From PALSA-1316 sp964499365 (GTDB lineage Bacteria; Nitrospirota; Thermodesulfovibrionia; Thermodesulfovibrionales; UBA6898), in contig CAZCKU010000010.1 in assembly GCA_964499365.1 (NCBI GenBank), forward strand, positions 1-64,000: 64,000 bases of DNA. Reading direction: 5' to 3'. The stretch's first letter is position 1, and each line of letters starts with the position of its first letter. The notes beneath the pieces are model-generated. The model saw nothing but the letters and a program-made list of their open reading frames with translations. It was not told where the DNA came from and did no database searches. Of the stretch, positions 7,148 through 16,348 are shown one piece after another. A program made the position numbers and the translations under genes.

Positions 7148-9160
7148 ATGAGGTTCTTTGGCAAATCCGAGGAGAATCATGCCTGCGGGAGTGATCCGCT
7201 CATCGACGCATTGAAGGCAAAGATCGCGCAGTCCGGCATGCCGCCGGAGGCTGAGCAGATCGCGCTGAAGGAACTCGAAATGCTTGCACGGGTGAGCCCC
7301 GCAGCCCCGGAATATACCATCAATCTCAATTACCTTGAGTATCTGGTATCTCTTCCGTGGAACCGGCGGACGACCGACGTCCTGGATCTGGATGCTGCCG
7401 AGAGAATACTCAACGAACACCATTACGGTCTTGAGACGATCAAGGACCGCGTGCTCGAATATCTCGCTGTCAAGAAACTCAAGATGGACAGGAAGCCCCT
7501 GGTCCTGGTGGTCGACGACGAGGAGATTGCCCGGAAGACCCTGGATCGGCTGCTTTCAGCAGAAAACTATGCTGTCACGACCGCGGCCGGCGGCGCCGAG
7601 GCCCTCGAATGGCTTTCGCGTGTTGATTACGATGTCGTCCTGACCGACTTCAGGATGGACAGCATCGACGGGATGGAGGTCCTGAGGAAAGTCAGGGCAA
7701 AGTCTCCGCAGACCGAGGTGATCATGATGACCGGCCATGCGACGGTTGACAGGGCTGTGGCAGCGATGAAGTCCGGTGCATATCACTATATTACGAAGCC
7801 GCTGCATGCCGACGATGTTACGGCGATAATCCGCCAGGCCCTGGAAAAGAGATACTGCAGGCAGGATGCGAGGGGGGCGGTGCTCTGCTTTTCAGGTCCG
7901 CCGGGGACCGGCAAGACCTCTCTCGGCCGTTCGATCGCCCTGGCCCTGGGCCGGTCACTTGCGAGGATTTCGGTCGGCGGGATCAAGGATGAAGCAGAAA
8001 TCAGGGGCCACCGCAGGACCTATGCCGGAGCGATGCCGGGCAGGATTATCGAGGAGATCAGGAGGACCGGGGTCTCAAATCCGCTGATCATCCTGGATGA
8101 GCTGGACAAGATCGGAAGCGATTTCAAGGGCGATCCGTCAGCAGCGCTCCTCGAGGTCCTCGACCCCGAGCAGAACCGCAGCTACACGGACCACTATGTC
8201 GATCTGCCCTTCGACCTTTCAGGAGTGATGTTCATCATCACCGCTAATGTGGCCGAGAACATTATCGATGCGCTCCGCGACCGCATGGAGGTGCTGCATT
8301 TCAGCGGGTATACCGAGAACGAAAAGGTCCAGATAGCCTCCCGCTTCCTGGTCCCCCGCCAGATCATGGAAAACGGTCTTTTTTCCAACCCCCCTGAATT
8401 TACCCGGGACGCGCTCTGCAAGGTCGTCCGGGAATATACGAGGGAGGCCGGGATTCGGAACCTCGACCGCGAGATTGCGGTCGTCTGCAGAAAGATTGCG
8501 CGCGATTTTGTGCGGCAGGACAAGCAGGTCTCCGGACTGGTCGTCGACGGTGACCTGATAGAACGCATGCTCGGGCCGAGAAATTACTATTTCGAGGCTG
8601 CACAGGGGGAAGCCCGGGTCGGCGTGACGACCGGACTCGTCTGGACAGAGGTGGGTGGCGATATTATCTTTATCGAGGCAGCGCTGATGCAGGGCAAGCA
8701 GGAACTCATCCTCACGGGATCGCTCGGAGAGGTGATGCGCGAGTCTGCCAGGACTGCGTTGAGCTATATCAGAAGCAATGCCTCGAGGATCGGTATCAGG
8801 GAGGATTTTTTCGAGGACCGCGACATTCATATCCATATCCCTGCAGGGGCTATACCCAAGGATGGTCCGTCTGCAGGGCTCGCGATAGCAGTTTCCCTTA
8901 TCTCGCTGCTGACCGGCCGCCCCGCAGACAGTACTGTTGCGCTGACCGGGGAACTGACGCTCTCGGGCCGTATCCTTCCCGTCGGCGGCATCAGGGAGAA
9001 ACTGCTCGCCGCCAGGAGGGCAGGGGCGGGGACGGTCATCCTGCCGTTGCGGAACCGCGTGGACACCGACAGCCTGCCTGCCGACAGCAGGGAAGGGCTC
9101 GACATTATCTTCGCCGATACGATAGGGGACATCATCGACCGCGTGCTGAAAACGAACTAG
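7148..9160 (+). CDS. Lon-type ATP-dependent protease with internal receiver domain
   Basis: A 670-residue protein with a response-regulator receiver placed inside a Lon protease. Residues about 16-112 match the helical segment just before the Lon ATPase (ending HHYGLETIKDRVLEYLAVKK). Residues 117-235 are a full receiver with D123/D124, phospho-acceptor D167, T195 and K217. Lon resumes with Walker A GPPGTGKT at 250-257, Walker B LDELD at 316-320 and a LonC domain with catalytic S575 (KDGPSAG) and K618 (GGIREK). The usual N-terminal substrate-recognition (LAN) domain is missing. All catalytic residues are kept, so this looks like an active protease controlled by phosphorylation. No clear Shine-Dalgarno precedes the ATG. 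The partner kinase is unknown; a receiver-only protein is encoded convergently next door. Confidence 0.9.
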   Translation: MRFFGKSEENHACGSDPLIDALKAKIAQSGMPPEAEQIALKELEMLARVSPAAPEYTINLNYLEYLVSLPWNRRTTDVLDLDAAERILNEHHYGLETIKDRVLEYLAVKKLKMDRKPLVLVVDDEEIARKTLDRLLSAENYAVTTAAGGAEALEWLSRVDYDVVLTDFRMDSIDGMEVLRKVRAKSPQTEVIMMTGHATVDRAVAAMKSGAYHYITKPLHADDVTAIIRQALEKRYCRQDARGAVLCFSGPPGTGKTSLGRSIALALGRSLARISVGGIKDEAEIRGHRRTYAGAMPGRIIEEIRRTGVSNPLIILDELDKIGSDFKGDPSAALLEVLDPEQNRSYTDHYVDLPFDLSGVMFIITANVAENIIDALRDRMEVLHFSGYTENEKVQIASRFLVPRQIMENGLFSNPPEFTRDALCKVVREYTREAGIRNLDREIAVVCRKIARDFVRQDKQVSGLVVDGDLIERMLGPRNYYFEAAQGEARVGVTTGLVWTEVGGDIIFIEAALMQGKQELILTGSLGEVMRESARTALSYIRSNASRIGIREDFFEDRDIHIHIPAGAIPKDGPSAGLAIAVSLISLLTGRPADSTVALTGELTLSGRILPVGGIREKLLAARRAGAGTVILPLRNRVDTDSLPADSREGLDIIFADTIGDIIDRVLKTN

Positions 9161-9209
9161 TGTCTGCGGGGTTTCGCTGTTAAGCCGCTACGACCGGGTC
9201 GCGGGCGTT

Positions 9210-9626
9210 CTATGGAGCGAGCACTTCTCTCACCGTGCCTGCCAGCTCCTTTGGCAGGATAGGCTTTTGGATAAAGTGCACGCCTTCTTCAATCATCCCG
9301 GTTTCCTGCAGGATGTCTTTTGTGTACCCGCTGATGAAGATGGCCTTTATATCCGGTCGTACCTCAAGCATTTTGTCGTGGACCGGCTTGCTGCTTCCAT
9401 GTGGCATGATGACATCAAATATGACAAGCCGGATGCTGTCCTTGCCCGCATAAAATGTCTTCAGCGCGTCTTCTCCATTGGCAGCCTCCAATACCCGGTA
9501 GCCGGACTCTTCGAGCACCAATTTGATAACTTTTCTTGCTGTGTCGTCGTCTTCTACCAGGAGAATGGTCCCCGTGCCGGAAGCGTGGTGCGGATCTTCA
9601 CTATGCTCCATGCCGAATCCTTTCAA
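9210..9626 (-). CDS. Receiver-only response regulator
   Basis: A 138-residue stand-alone receiver with no output domain. It has the acidic cluster VEDDD near residues 24-28, the phospho-acceptor D in VIFDVIMP, an S in IFISGY in the T/S position and K in IQKPI. The C-terminal FISGYTKDIL...FIQKP pattern is the type usually attached to the end of PAS hybrid kinases. A second in-frame ATG five codons in (MEHSED) could also be the start. It is convergent to the receiver-Lon gene and may be a phosphate sink or shuttle. Confidence 0.88.
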   Translation of the reverse strand: MKGFGMEHSEDPHHASGTGTILLVEDDDTARKVIKLVLEESGYRVLEAANGEDALKTFYAGKDSIRLVIFDVIMPHGSSKPVHDKMLEVRPDIKAIFISGYTKDILQETGMIEEGVHFIQKPILPKELAGTVREVLAP

Positions 9627-9649
9627 AGGCTGTCATATGAGAAAATATA

Positions 9650-9796
9650 ATGCGGATCCCGGGGGAAAAGCAATATATTTCTTCTGATGCGCGGGACTGG
9701 CGCAGCTTTTTCGGGAATGTCCGCCGGACAAAGGGCGTCAGGGAGATGATGCGCGCATGCCTGCTGACACCTGAGATGCTTTCTCAATGGTGCTGA
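9650..9796 (+). CDS. Possible 48-aa small protein
   Basis: A short frame starting ATG 9650 and stopping TGA 9794-9796. The product is basic and arginine-rich, with WRSFFGNVRR and MLSQWC near the end. There is no good ribosome site and I recognise no family. It may be a small gene, a remnant of a longer one, or chance. Confidence 0.25.
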   Translation: MRIPGEKQYISSDARDWRSFFGNVRRTKGVREMMRACLLTPEMLSQWC

Positions 9797-10144
9797 TTAC
9801 TGAACTGGTCCGGCAACTGCCGGTCATATGAAAGTGCACCGGCCGGGTTTAGGCAGACGGTAACGTCGTCGGGATTCTGAAGGCGTAACCGGGGCTATGG
9901 CTGTTTGCAGCGGTTGTCGAAACGATAGGTGTTTGGTGGAGGAAAGCCACTTTTGAAAACGTTGGGCCCGTCGTTTTACCCGAAGATTCTCAGGCTCCCT
10001 TACCCCTGGGACAAAGCAGCTCCAGATTTAAAGATAGCACGTTGATGCCAATTATGTCAATACCCTAAATTGCCTCAGTGAGAATTCGCGAGATTGCAAT
10101 AACCTCCTTTTATCAGTTAAAATTTTCGCAGTTCATGAGGAGAC

Positions 10145-10179
10145 AGGCCAAGGGGATGAAGGCGCACGGCCTTTTTTTT
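10145..10179 (+). terminator. Hairpin plus T-run upstream of secreted protease
   Basis: AGGCC (10145-10149) pairs with GGCCT (10168-10172), followed by an eight-base T run (10172-10179). The stem is only five pairs and the loop is long (18 bases), so as a terminator it is weak. It lies 80-115 bases before the protease start and could act as an attenuator or end a transcript from upstream. Confidence 0.4.
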
Positions 10180-10260
10180 GCATATTCAAATAAGCGCTTC
10201 ACAACAAACAGGTGTCTATATCCCGGGGCATGTTATCCGCCACTGAGGCGGAAAGGAATA

Positions 10261-13200
10261 ATGAAGAGAAACACGGTGACAGCAAATATCTCCGGAAGCA
10301 GTGTTCCTGTTTTTCTGCTATTTCTGTCCGTTATCTTTTTTTCTGCCGGAGTCTGGGCTGTTGAGCCACCAAACACAGTACCCCCTCCGGAGCTGAGACC
10401 GTTTTCGAAGCCGGAACTTCATATTAGTTCGCTCAGCAGACCTCTTCAGAACATTCGCAATCGTCTTCCCAATTCCTATGCTGAATCTGCCGATCGTTTT
10501 GCGGCAAGGTATGGGCAGAACTTTCAAATTCACCTTGATCCCCGCTCCGGGACGCCCACCAACATACTAGGTCGTATTGCGATTATCCCTGGCAGAGGGA
10601 ACAGCATCCAGGCCGAACTTCGCGGGCAGTCCGGCGGTACGGTGTCGTTGCCACCTGATGCAGCTGTCGTTTCCGCAATCATGAAAGACTTCTTCCTGGA
10701 GAATAGGGATGTCCTGAACCTTGATATATCCCAGCTCGGGACGGTTACTGCCAGGCAGATTAATAATTCTCTCTGGCATATACAGGCTACTCAGGAGGTA
10801 AACAGCATACCGGTTCGTCGCGCCCGGCTTGCCGGAACGATCAGCCATGGCAACCTGGTGATGTTCGGGACCGAGAACTGGGGTGATGTGCGCCTCAGCA
10901 CGAAACCCGCAATAGACTCTGCGGAAGCCCTCGCGCTGGGATTTCAGCATATCGGCGGGAAGCTGCCCGAAGATAACATGGTCCGTGAGCCGCGCCTCGA
11001 AATCGTGCCTGTGGCACCGTTACATCTCCAAACCGGGGAACTGTATGACGGCCCGGCAGGTGAAGGCTACGAACACCGGCTGGTCTGGACTTTTTTGTTC
11101 ACACGGGCTCCCGGACACGCCGCATGGGAGATAATACTGGACGCTTTGACCGGGGAACTGTTGTCATTGGCCGATATCAACCATTACGTGACGTCAGCCG
11201 TGACCGGTGGAGTTTATCCGCTTGCCAATACCGGAATATGCGCCAGCGATCCTACCTGCGGCATCATGCAGCCTGATCAGCCGATGCCCTATGCCGATAC
11301 CGGGCAGCCATCGCCGAATGAGTATACCGGGAGTGCCGGCCAGTTTGACTATTCGTTCGGTGAGGTTATCACCCGTCTCATCGGCAAATTCGTCAAGATA
11401 CAGGATACGTGCGGCACGCTCAGGGAAAGCGTCTTCGGTTCCGGCGGTCTGTCCCTTGGCGGGGAAAATGGCCAGCACGATTGCGAGTCCGGCGGCTCCT
11501 CGGCGGGAAATACTGCTGCAGCACGCACGGCTTATTATGAAATCAACAGAGTTCAGGAGATGGCCCGCGGCTATCTTCCATCGAATACGTGGCTGACCGC
11601 AAGGCTTACCGCGAATGTCAATATTGAGGACACCTGCAATGCCTATTTTGATACGCTTAATTCCACCGTCAATTTTTTCAGAAGCGGCGGGGGCTGCCGG
11701 AATACCGGAGAGATTGCAGGGGTATTCGATCATGAATGGGCACACGGGCTTGATCAGAACGACGGCAATGGGCTGAGCAACCCGAGCGAGTCCTATGCGG
11801 ACATCGCTGCCATGTACCGCCTTCAGAAATCATGCATGGGGTATGGCTTCTTCGCGACACTTGACAGGGGATGCGGCCAGACTGCTGACCTGTCGGGATT
11901 CAATACACGTACCTCCCGGACGGGAACGCCCCGCTGTGCCCTGAACTGTTCTGGCGTGAGGGATACCGACTGGGCTCAGCTTACCAATCCTGCGATGACG
12001 CCGGATACTCCGGCAAACTTTGCCTGTACCCGCTGCGGGAGCGATGCCTATGGGTATAACGGCCCCTGCGGCAAACAGGCACACTGCGAGTCTGCAGTGG
12101 ACACTCAGGCCGCGTGGGACTTCGCTGCACGCGATCTTCAGGCCCCTCCGTACGGCTATGACGCAAATACCGCGTTTATCATTGCCAACAGAATTTTCTA
12201 TAGCGCCGCCGGAAACATCGGCAACTGGCATACCTGTGCCTGTGGCGCTACTCCGGATGAAACAACCTCGAACGGGTGTGGTGTCACAAACGCTTACATG
12301 CAGTGGCTGGCCGCTGACGACGACGACGGCAACATACAAAACGGGACTCCGCATATGACCGCATTATACAATGCATTCAGCCGCCACGGTATCGCGTGTG
12401 ATACGCTGACGCCGGTGGACTCCGGTTGCGCGGGAGTCCCCGCTGCTGCTCCGGTCATCGGAATAACAGCAGGAGACGGCCTCGTGGATATCTCGTGGTC
12501 CGCTGACCCTGCGGCAACGCAATACCGGGTTTTCCGGACCGAGGGGTATTTCGAATGTGATAGCGGCAAAACCCTTATCGCCACGGTGAACTCCGGAGGG
12601 GAATATACTGACTATAATGTTGCCAATAACCGGCAGTACTGTTATTCGGTTATGGCTGCATCCGGGGACACCTGTTTCAGCCCTGCGAGCAATTGTGTTT
12701 GTGTAGAACCTGCCCCTGCCTCACGCGGGGAAATATGGGGGACGGTGCTGGACGATGTAACCGGCAGTCCTTTAATGGATGCAGTGATAACTGCAACGGG
12801 AGGGTTTGCAACATCTTCGGACGGAAGCGGGGTCTATCGTTTCGGAGATCTGCCGTCCGGCACCTATGAGATTTCAGTGTCCCGGTTCGGATACGGCACC
12901 CGGACATTCCCGGGTATAAGTGTGCCCAACGGGGGAACAGTACAAGTAGATGTTGGGCTTGACCCTCTGCTGCCTGTTACGGTGATGGGCACAGTATCAG
13001 ACGGCACAGGCCACGGTTGGCCCCTGTATGCAAAAATTGACATCACTGCTTTCGGTTATGCAGTGTCCCTGTATACCGACCCGGCAACCGGAATGTACAG
13101 CACGGATCTTTATCCCGGGACTCCCTATGCATTTTCGGTAAGCAGCATAGGATACAATCCCGCGACCAGGACAATTACCCCCGATCCGGGAGGTAACACT

Positions 13201-16200
13201 GCGGATTTTTCCCTGACGACTGATCCGGAAATCTGTGCTCCGGGATACGGTATGCTGTACACCGAATCCTTTGAAAACAGCAACGGGGGATATTCCACCA
13301 ATATATTCTCGGACTGGGAATGGGGAGCTCCAAGCAGCGGACCCGACAATGCCCATTCCGGAGTAAATGTCTGGGCTACCAATCTGGCCGGACCTTTCAC
13401 GAGTTATGATGACTTTTATATTGTGTCACCTGTCATCGATCTGAGCAGCAATGCGGGAAGAACATCTGTCCTCTCCTGGTGGCAGTGGCTGGACAATGAT
13501 TGGGGAGATGCCGTTGCCTCCGTTGAGGTGAGCAATAACAGCGGGGCTACGTGGACCGAACTATACCGGTACCGGGGGATTATTGATACCTGGTCGCGAC
13601 AGAGTGTGGCTCTCAGTACCTCCTATTCTGTCAGCACGTTTCGTGTCCGTTTCCGGATGACAACCGGAGATTGGTGTATGTACGTTGAATGCGGACCTCC
13701 GCCCGCCGGGTGGTATATCGATGATGTTTCTGTTTTGCCGCAGGGCGGTTGCCAATTTACCCCTGGCAGTCTTATGGTCGGAGCGGTTAGAGATGCTGTT
13801 TCAGGTATCGGTCTTAACAACGCGAAAATCACGGATGGTGCCGGGCATACTGCCTATACCGGCCCTACACCGGGGGACCCTCTTCTGGATGACGGCTTCT
13901 TCAGTCTTTTCCTACCTTCCGGCATACATGATCTCCTCGTCTCCTTTCCGGGGTATCAGCCCCTGACCGTTTCAGGCATCACTCTGCCCAATGACAGTCT
14001 GTATCCACAGGATTTTCTTCTCGAGCTCCTTGCCGCCCTAACCATCACAACAGAAACGCTGCCTGCTGCTTTCATAGGCAGTACATACAGCCATGTACTG
14101 GAAGCATCCGGCGGACTTCCGCCCTATTTCTGGGAGCTGCCGGGTATGTATAATCAGTTGCCCGAAGGTCTTGCGCTCGACACTGAAACCGGTCTTATCT
14201 CGGGTACGCCGTCAACGAGTACCACGGGCGCCTACAGCTTTACGGTACAGGTGACCGATGCTGCTGGTAACAGCACGTCCAAGTACCTTTCTCTTGATCT
14301 GTTGTATCCGTACACTCTTTCGACTGGCATCAATATATATTGCACAACCGGATCAGACTGCATCCAATCGCTCACTATCAGCGGTGGAGCGCCGCCCTAC
14401 GCCTGGGAGATATTGTCTGGTGAACTTCCCGCCGGACTATCATTTGATAGTGCCACAGGTACGGTGTCCGGCAGACCGCTAACCGCAGGGATAAGCAATT
14501 TCTCTGTCCGCAGGATCGACGCTGGCGGGGCAGACTCCCAGAGGACGGTGACCCTCACAATTTATCCGCGTGTTATCAGTTATCTGCCGGCAGACGGCGC
14601 CGCGGTCTTCAGCAGTACACCTGTGCAGGTGACCTTCAGTGATCCGATTAATTTCGAATCAGCCATAGCCGGGGGACTGACTCTTACGCTCGGGGGTGCC
14701 GCCAGGGCATTGGCAGCGGGATGTGGACACACGGTGGCACTGAAGAATGACGGCACACTCCTGGCCTGGGGCGGAAATGATCATGCCCAGACCATAATTC
14801 CCGGGGGCCTTACCAGCGTTGCCTCTATTACCGCAGGCTGCAATCACAGTCTCGCCCTCAGAACCGATGGAACGGTGGTCGCGTGGGGGGATACATCGCA
14901 GGGACAGACCTCAGTCCCGGTGGACCTGTCCGGGGTTAAAGCTGTTGCTGCAGGGGCATTCTTCAGTATGGCGCTGAAGGAAAACGGCACGGTCGTCGCC
15001 TGGGGATGGGGAGTATCAGGAGCAACAAATGTTCCGGAGAACCTCAACGGGGTCATCGCCATTTCTGGTGGTGATTACCACGCCCTTGCACTGAAGAGCG
15101 ACGGCACGGTGGTTGCCTGGGGAGACAGCACCTTTGTTCCTCCTGATCACACGGGAATAGTTGCCATAGCCGCCGGGGCTTATCACAACGTTGCTCTGAA
15201 AAGTGACGGCACACTGGTCACCTGGGGACAGGATGATTATGGCCAGATATCGGTGCCGCGGGACCTGAGCGGGATTATTGCGGTTGCTGCCGGGAGCTTT
15301 CATACCCTTGCACTGAAGAACGACGGCACGGTGGTGGCCTGGGGATGGAACGATTACGGTCAGACATCGGTTCCAGAGGATCTTACGGGAGTCGTTGCGA
15401 TAGCTGCCGGTAATATTTATTCGACAGCACTTAAGAACGACGGTTCCGTAGTTTCCTGGGGAGGAGGTGACGCGCAGTCCAAGGTTCCCTTTGCATTAAA
15501 GTCTGCAGGGAACGCTGTCAGCGGATCAGTTGCGTATGATGCAGCGTCACTGACTGCAACGTTTACGCCGTCGGCCCCGCTCCTGGTCAACAGCACATAC
15601 TATGCGATGGTGTCCGGTGTAAGCAGCCAGACTGGTGTGCCGCTTGCTGGGCCAGTCCGCTGGAGCTTCAAAGTTCGCGACCTGCAGATAACCACCGCCT
15701 CACTGGCGGTTGGAGTTCTTGGTGCGAATTACAGCAGGCAACTTGCTGCAACCGGGGGTTCTGCTCCTTATCATTGGTGGGTTAGCAGCGGGAGTCTTCC
15801 TGCCGGACTGACACTTGACAGTGCAACAGGAACCATCAGCGGTATTCCGGCAGTTGCCGGGGATTATCATTTCGGCATTACGGTGTCATGCAGTACCTCA
15901 AGTGACACAAAGGAATATTCGCTTCACATTACCGACAATGCAGTCAGAATTCCCGGGCCCTTTCAGCGTTATTTCAGTCTCATTCAGGAGGCATATGATG
16001 ATCTATCTGCCAATGAGGTGGTCATCGAGGCAAAGGGCATTGAGTTTTCCGAGGATCTTTCCTTTGAACGAGACATCGCCGTCACCCTCAAGGGAGGTTG
16101 TGCCGATGATTACAGTGATGGATCAACGTCCACAGGTCTTCGCGGAACGGTTACAATCATACACGGGGAAGTCATCATTGACAAGCTGACGATTCTCCCA

Positions 16201-16203
16201 TAG
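10261..16203 (+). CDS. Giant secreted metalloprotease-like protein with RCC1 propeller
   Basis: About 1,980 residues. I start at ATG 10261, with AAAGGA just upstream and a clear signal peptide (cleavage after VWA, residue 33), not at the GTG 183 bases earlier. Order: propeptide (FTP/PepSY-like, about 35-300); gluzincin domain with H491-E-W-A-H495 and likely third ligand E510 (ESYAD), resembling M36/M4 enzymes; Fn3-like and carboxypeptidase-regulatory-like beta domains (about 735-985); a MAM/jelly-roll-like segment (about 995-1165); further carboxypeptidase-like and two putative-Ig (HePIG) domains (to about 1430); a bacterial Ig (Big_5) domain split by seven RCC1-type repeats (about 1480-1740); another HePIG domain; a short beta-helix-like tail. 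Likely extracellular protease or adhesin. Cysteine-rich catalytic part suggests oxidative folding outside the cytoplasm. Confidence 0.85.
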   Translation: MKRNTVTANISGSSVPVFLLFLSVIFFSAGVWAVEPPNTVPPPELRPFSKPELHISSLSRPLQNIRNRLPNSYAESADRFAARYGQNFQIHLDPRSGTPTNILGRIAIIPGRGNSIQAELRGQSGGTVSLPPDAAVVSAIMKDFFLENRDVLNLDISQLGTVTARQINNSLWHIQATQEVNSIPVRRARLAGTISHGNLVMFGTENWGDVRLSTKPAIDSAEALALGFQHIGGKLPEDNMVREPRLEIVPVAPLHLQTGELYDGPAGEGYEHRLVWTFLFTRAPGHAAWEIILDALTGELLSLADINHYVTSAVTGGVYPLANTGICASDPTCGIMQPDQPMPYADTGQPSPNEYTGSAGQFDYSFGEVITRLIGKFVKIQDTCGTLRESVFGSGGLSLGGENGQHDCESGGSSAGNTAAARTAYYEINRVQEMARGYLPSNTWLTARLTANVNIEDTCNAYFDTLNSTVNFFRSGGGCRNTGEIAGVFDHEWAHGLDQNDGNGLSNPSESYADIAAMYRLQKSCMGYGFFATLDRGCGQTADLSGFNTRTSRTGTPRCALNCSGVRDTDWAQLTNPAMTPDTPANFACTRCGSDAYGYNGPCGKQAHCESAVDTQAAWDFAARDLQAPPYGYDANTAFIIANRIFYSAAGNIGNWHTCACGATPDETTSNGCGVTNAYMQWLAADDDDGNIQNGTPHMTALYNAFSRHGIACDTLTPVDSGCAGVPAAAPVIGITAGDGLVDISWSADPAATQYRVFRTEGYFECDSGKTLIATVNSGGEYTDYNVANNRQYCYSVMAASGDTCFSPASNCVCVEPAPASRGEIWGTVLDDVTGSPLMDAVITATGGFATSSDGSGVYRFGDLPSGTYEISVSRFGYGTRTFPGISVPNGGTVQVDVGLDPLLPVTVMGTVSDGTGHGWPLYAKIDITAFGYAVSLYTDPATGMYSTDLYPGTPYAFSVSSIGYNPATRTITPDPGGNTADFSLTTDPEICAPGYGMLYTESFENSNGGYSTNIFSDWEWGAPSSGPDNAHSGVNVWATNLAGPFTSYDDFYIVSPVIDLSSNAGRTSVLSWWQWLDNDWGDAVASVEVSNNSGATWTELYRYRGIIDTWSRQSVALSTSYSVSTFRVRFRMTTGDWCMYVECGPPPAGWYIDDVSVLPQGGCQFTPGSLMVGAVRDAVSGIGLNNAKITDGAGHTAYTGPTPGDPLLDDGFFSLFLPSGIHDLLVSFPGYQPLTVSGITLPNDSLYPQDFLLELLAALTITTETLPAAFIGSTYSHVLEASGGLPPYFWELPGMYNQLPEGLALDTETGLISGTPSTSTTGAYSFTVQVTDAAGNSTSKYLSLDLLYPYTLSTGINIYCTTGSDCIQSLTISGGAPPYAWEILSGELPAGLSFDSATGTVSGRPLTAGISNFSVRRIDAGGADSQRTVTLTIYPRVISYLPADGAAVFSSTPVQVTFSDPINFESAIAGGLTLTLGGAARALAAGCGHTVALKNDGTLLAWGGNDHAQTIIPGGLTSVASITAGCNHSLALRTDGTVVAWGDTSQGQTSVPVDLSGVKAVAAGAFFSMALKENGTVVAWGWGVSGATNVPENLNGVIAISGGDYHALALKSDGTVVAWGDSTFVPPDHTGIVAIAAGAYHNVALKSDGTLVTWGQDDYGQISVPRDLSGIIAVAAGSFHTLALKNDGTVVAWGWNDYGQTSVPEDLTGVVAIAAGNIYSTALKNDGSVVSWGGGDAQSKVPFALKSAGNAVSGSVAYDAASLTATFTPSAPLLVNSTYYAMVSGVSSQTGVPLAGPVRWSFKVRDLQITTASLAVGVLGANYSRQLAATGGSAPYHWWVSSGSLPAGLTLDSATGTISGIPAVAGDYHFGITVSCSTSSDTKEYSLHITDNAVRIPGPFQRYFSLIQEAYDDLSANEVVIEAKGIEFSEDLSFERDIAVTLKGGCADDYSDGSTSTGLRGTVTIIHGEVIIDKLTILP
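14700..15500 (+). repeat. Seven RCC1-type coding repeats
   Basis: Seven successive units of about 39 codons, each with the pattern A-G-x3-x-A-L-K-x-D-G-T-V-V-A-W-G followed by a VP..L.G(V/I) linker. Seven is the number of blades in a closed RCC1 propeller. They interrupt a Big_5-type domain whose halves lie on either side. Confidence 0.85.
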
Positions 16204-16348
16204 TAAATCAGAAAATCAACTGTTTGTTTATGAAACCTCAGGCCGTCATACTGCGGAAAACGCACTGCTAACTGTTTGTTGTCGAAAGCCATCTTCAGTG
16301 TGAACCATGCCGCTTGGCCCGTTCCCTTCCCGAGCCGAATGCCTTCTG

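Larger units (their letters stand above)
9627..10260. other. Long spacer with no firm gene
   Basis: About 630 bases between the lone receiver and the secreted protease. It holds a possible 48-codon frame (9650-9796) and a terminator-like hairpin at 10145-10179. A short hairpin, CCGCC-ACTGA-GGCGG (10237-10251), sits directly against the AAAGGA ribosome site of the next gene. I see no other coding signal. Confidence 0.5.

Noticed and set aside
10078..10260. GTG start 61 codons upstream for the giant protease
   Set aside because: Would bury the signal peptide; the region has a hairpin/T-run, and ATG 10261 has a good ribosome site.
10140..10260. Cyclic di-GMP (GEMM) riboswitch before the protease gene
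   Set aside because: A few bases (GGATGAAGGCGCACGGCC) recall part of the class, but the conserved tetraloop/receptor and the second stem are not there.
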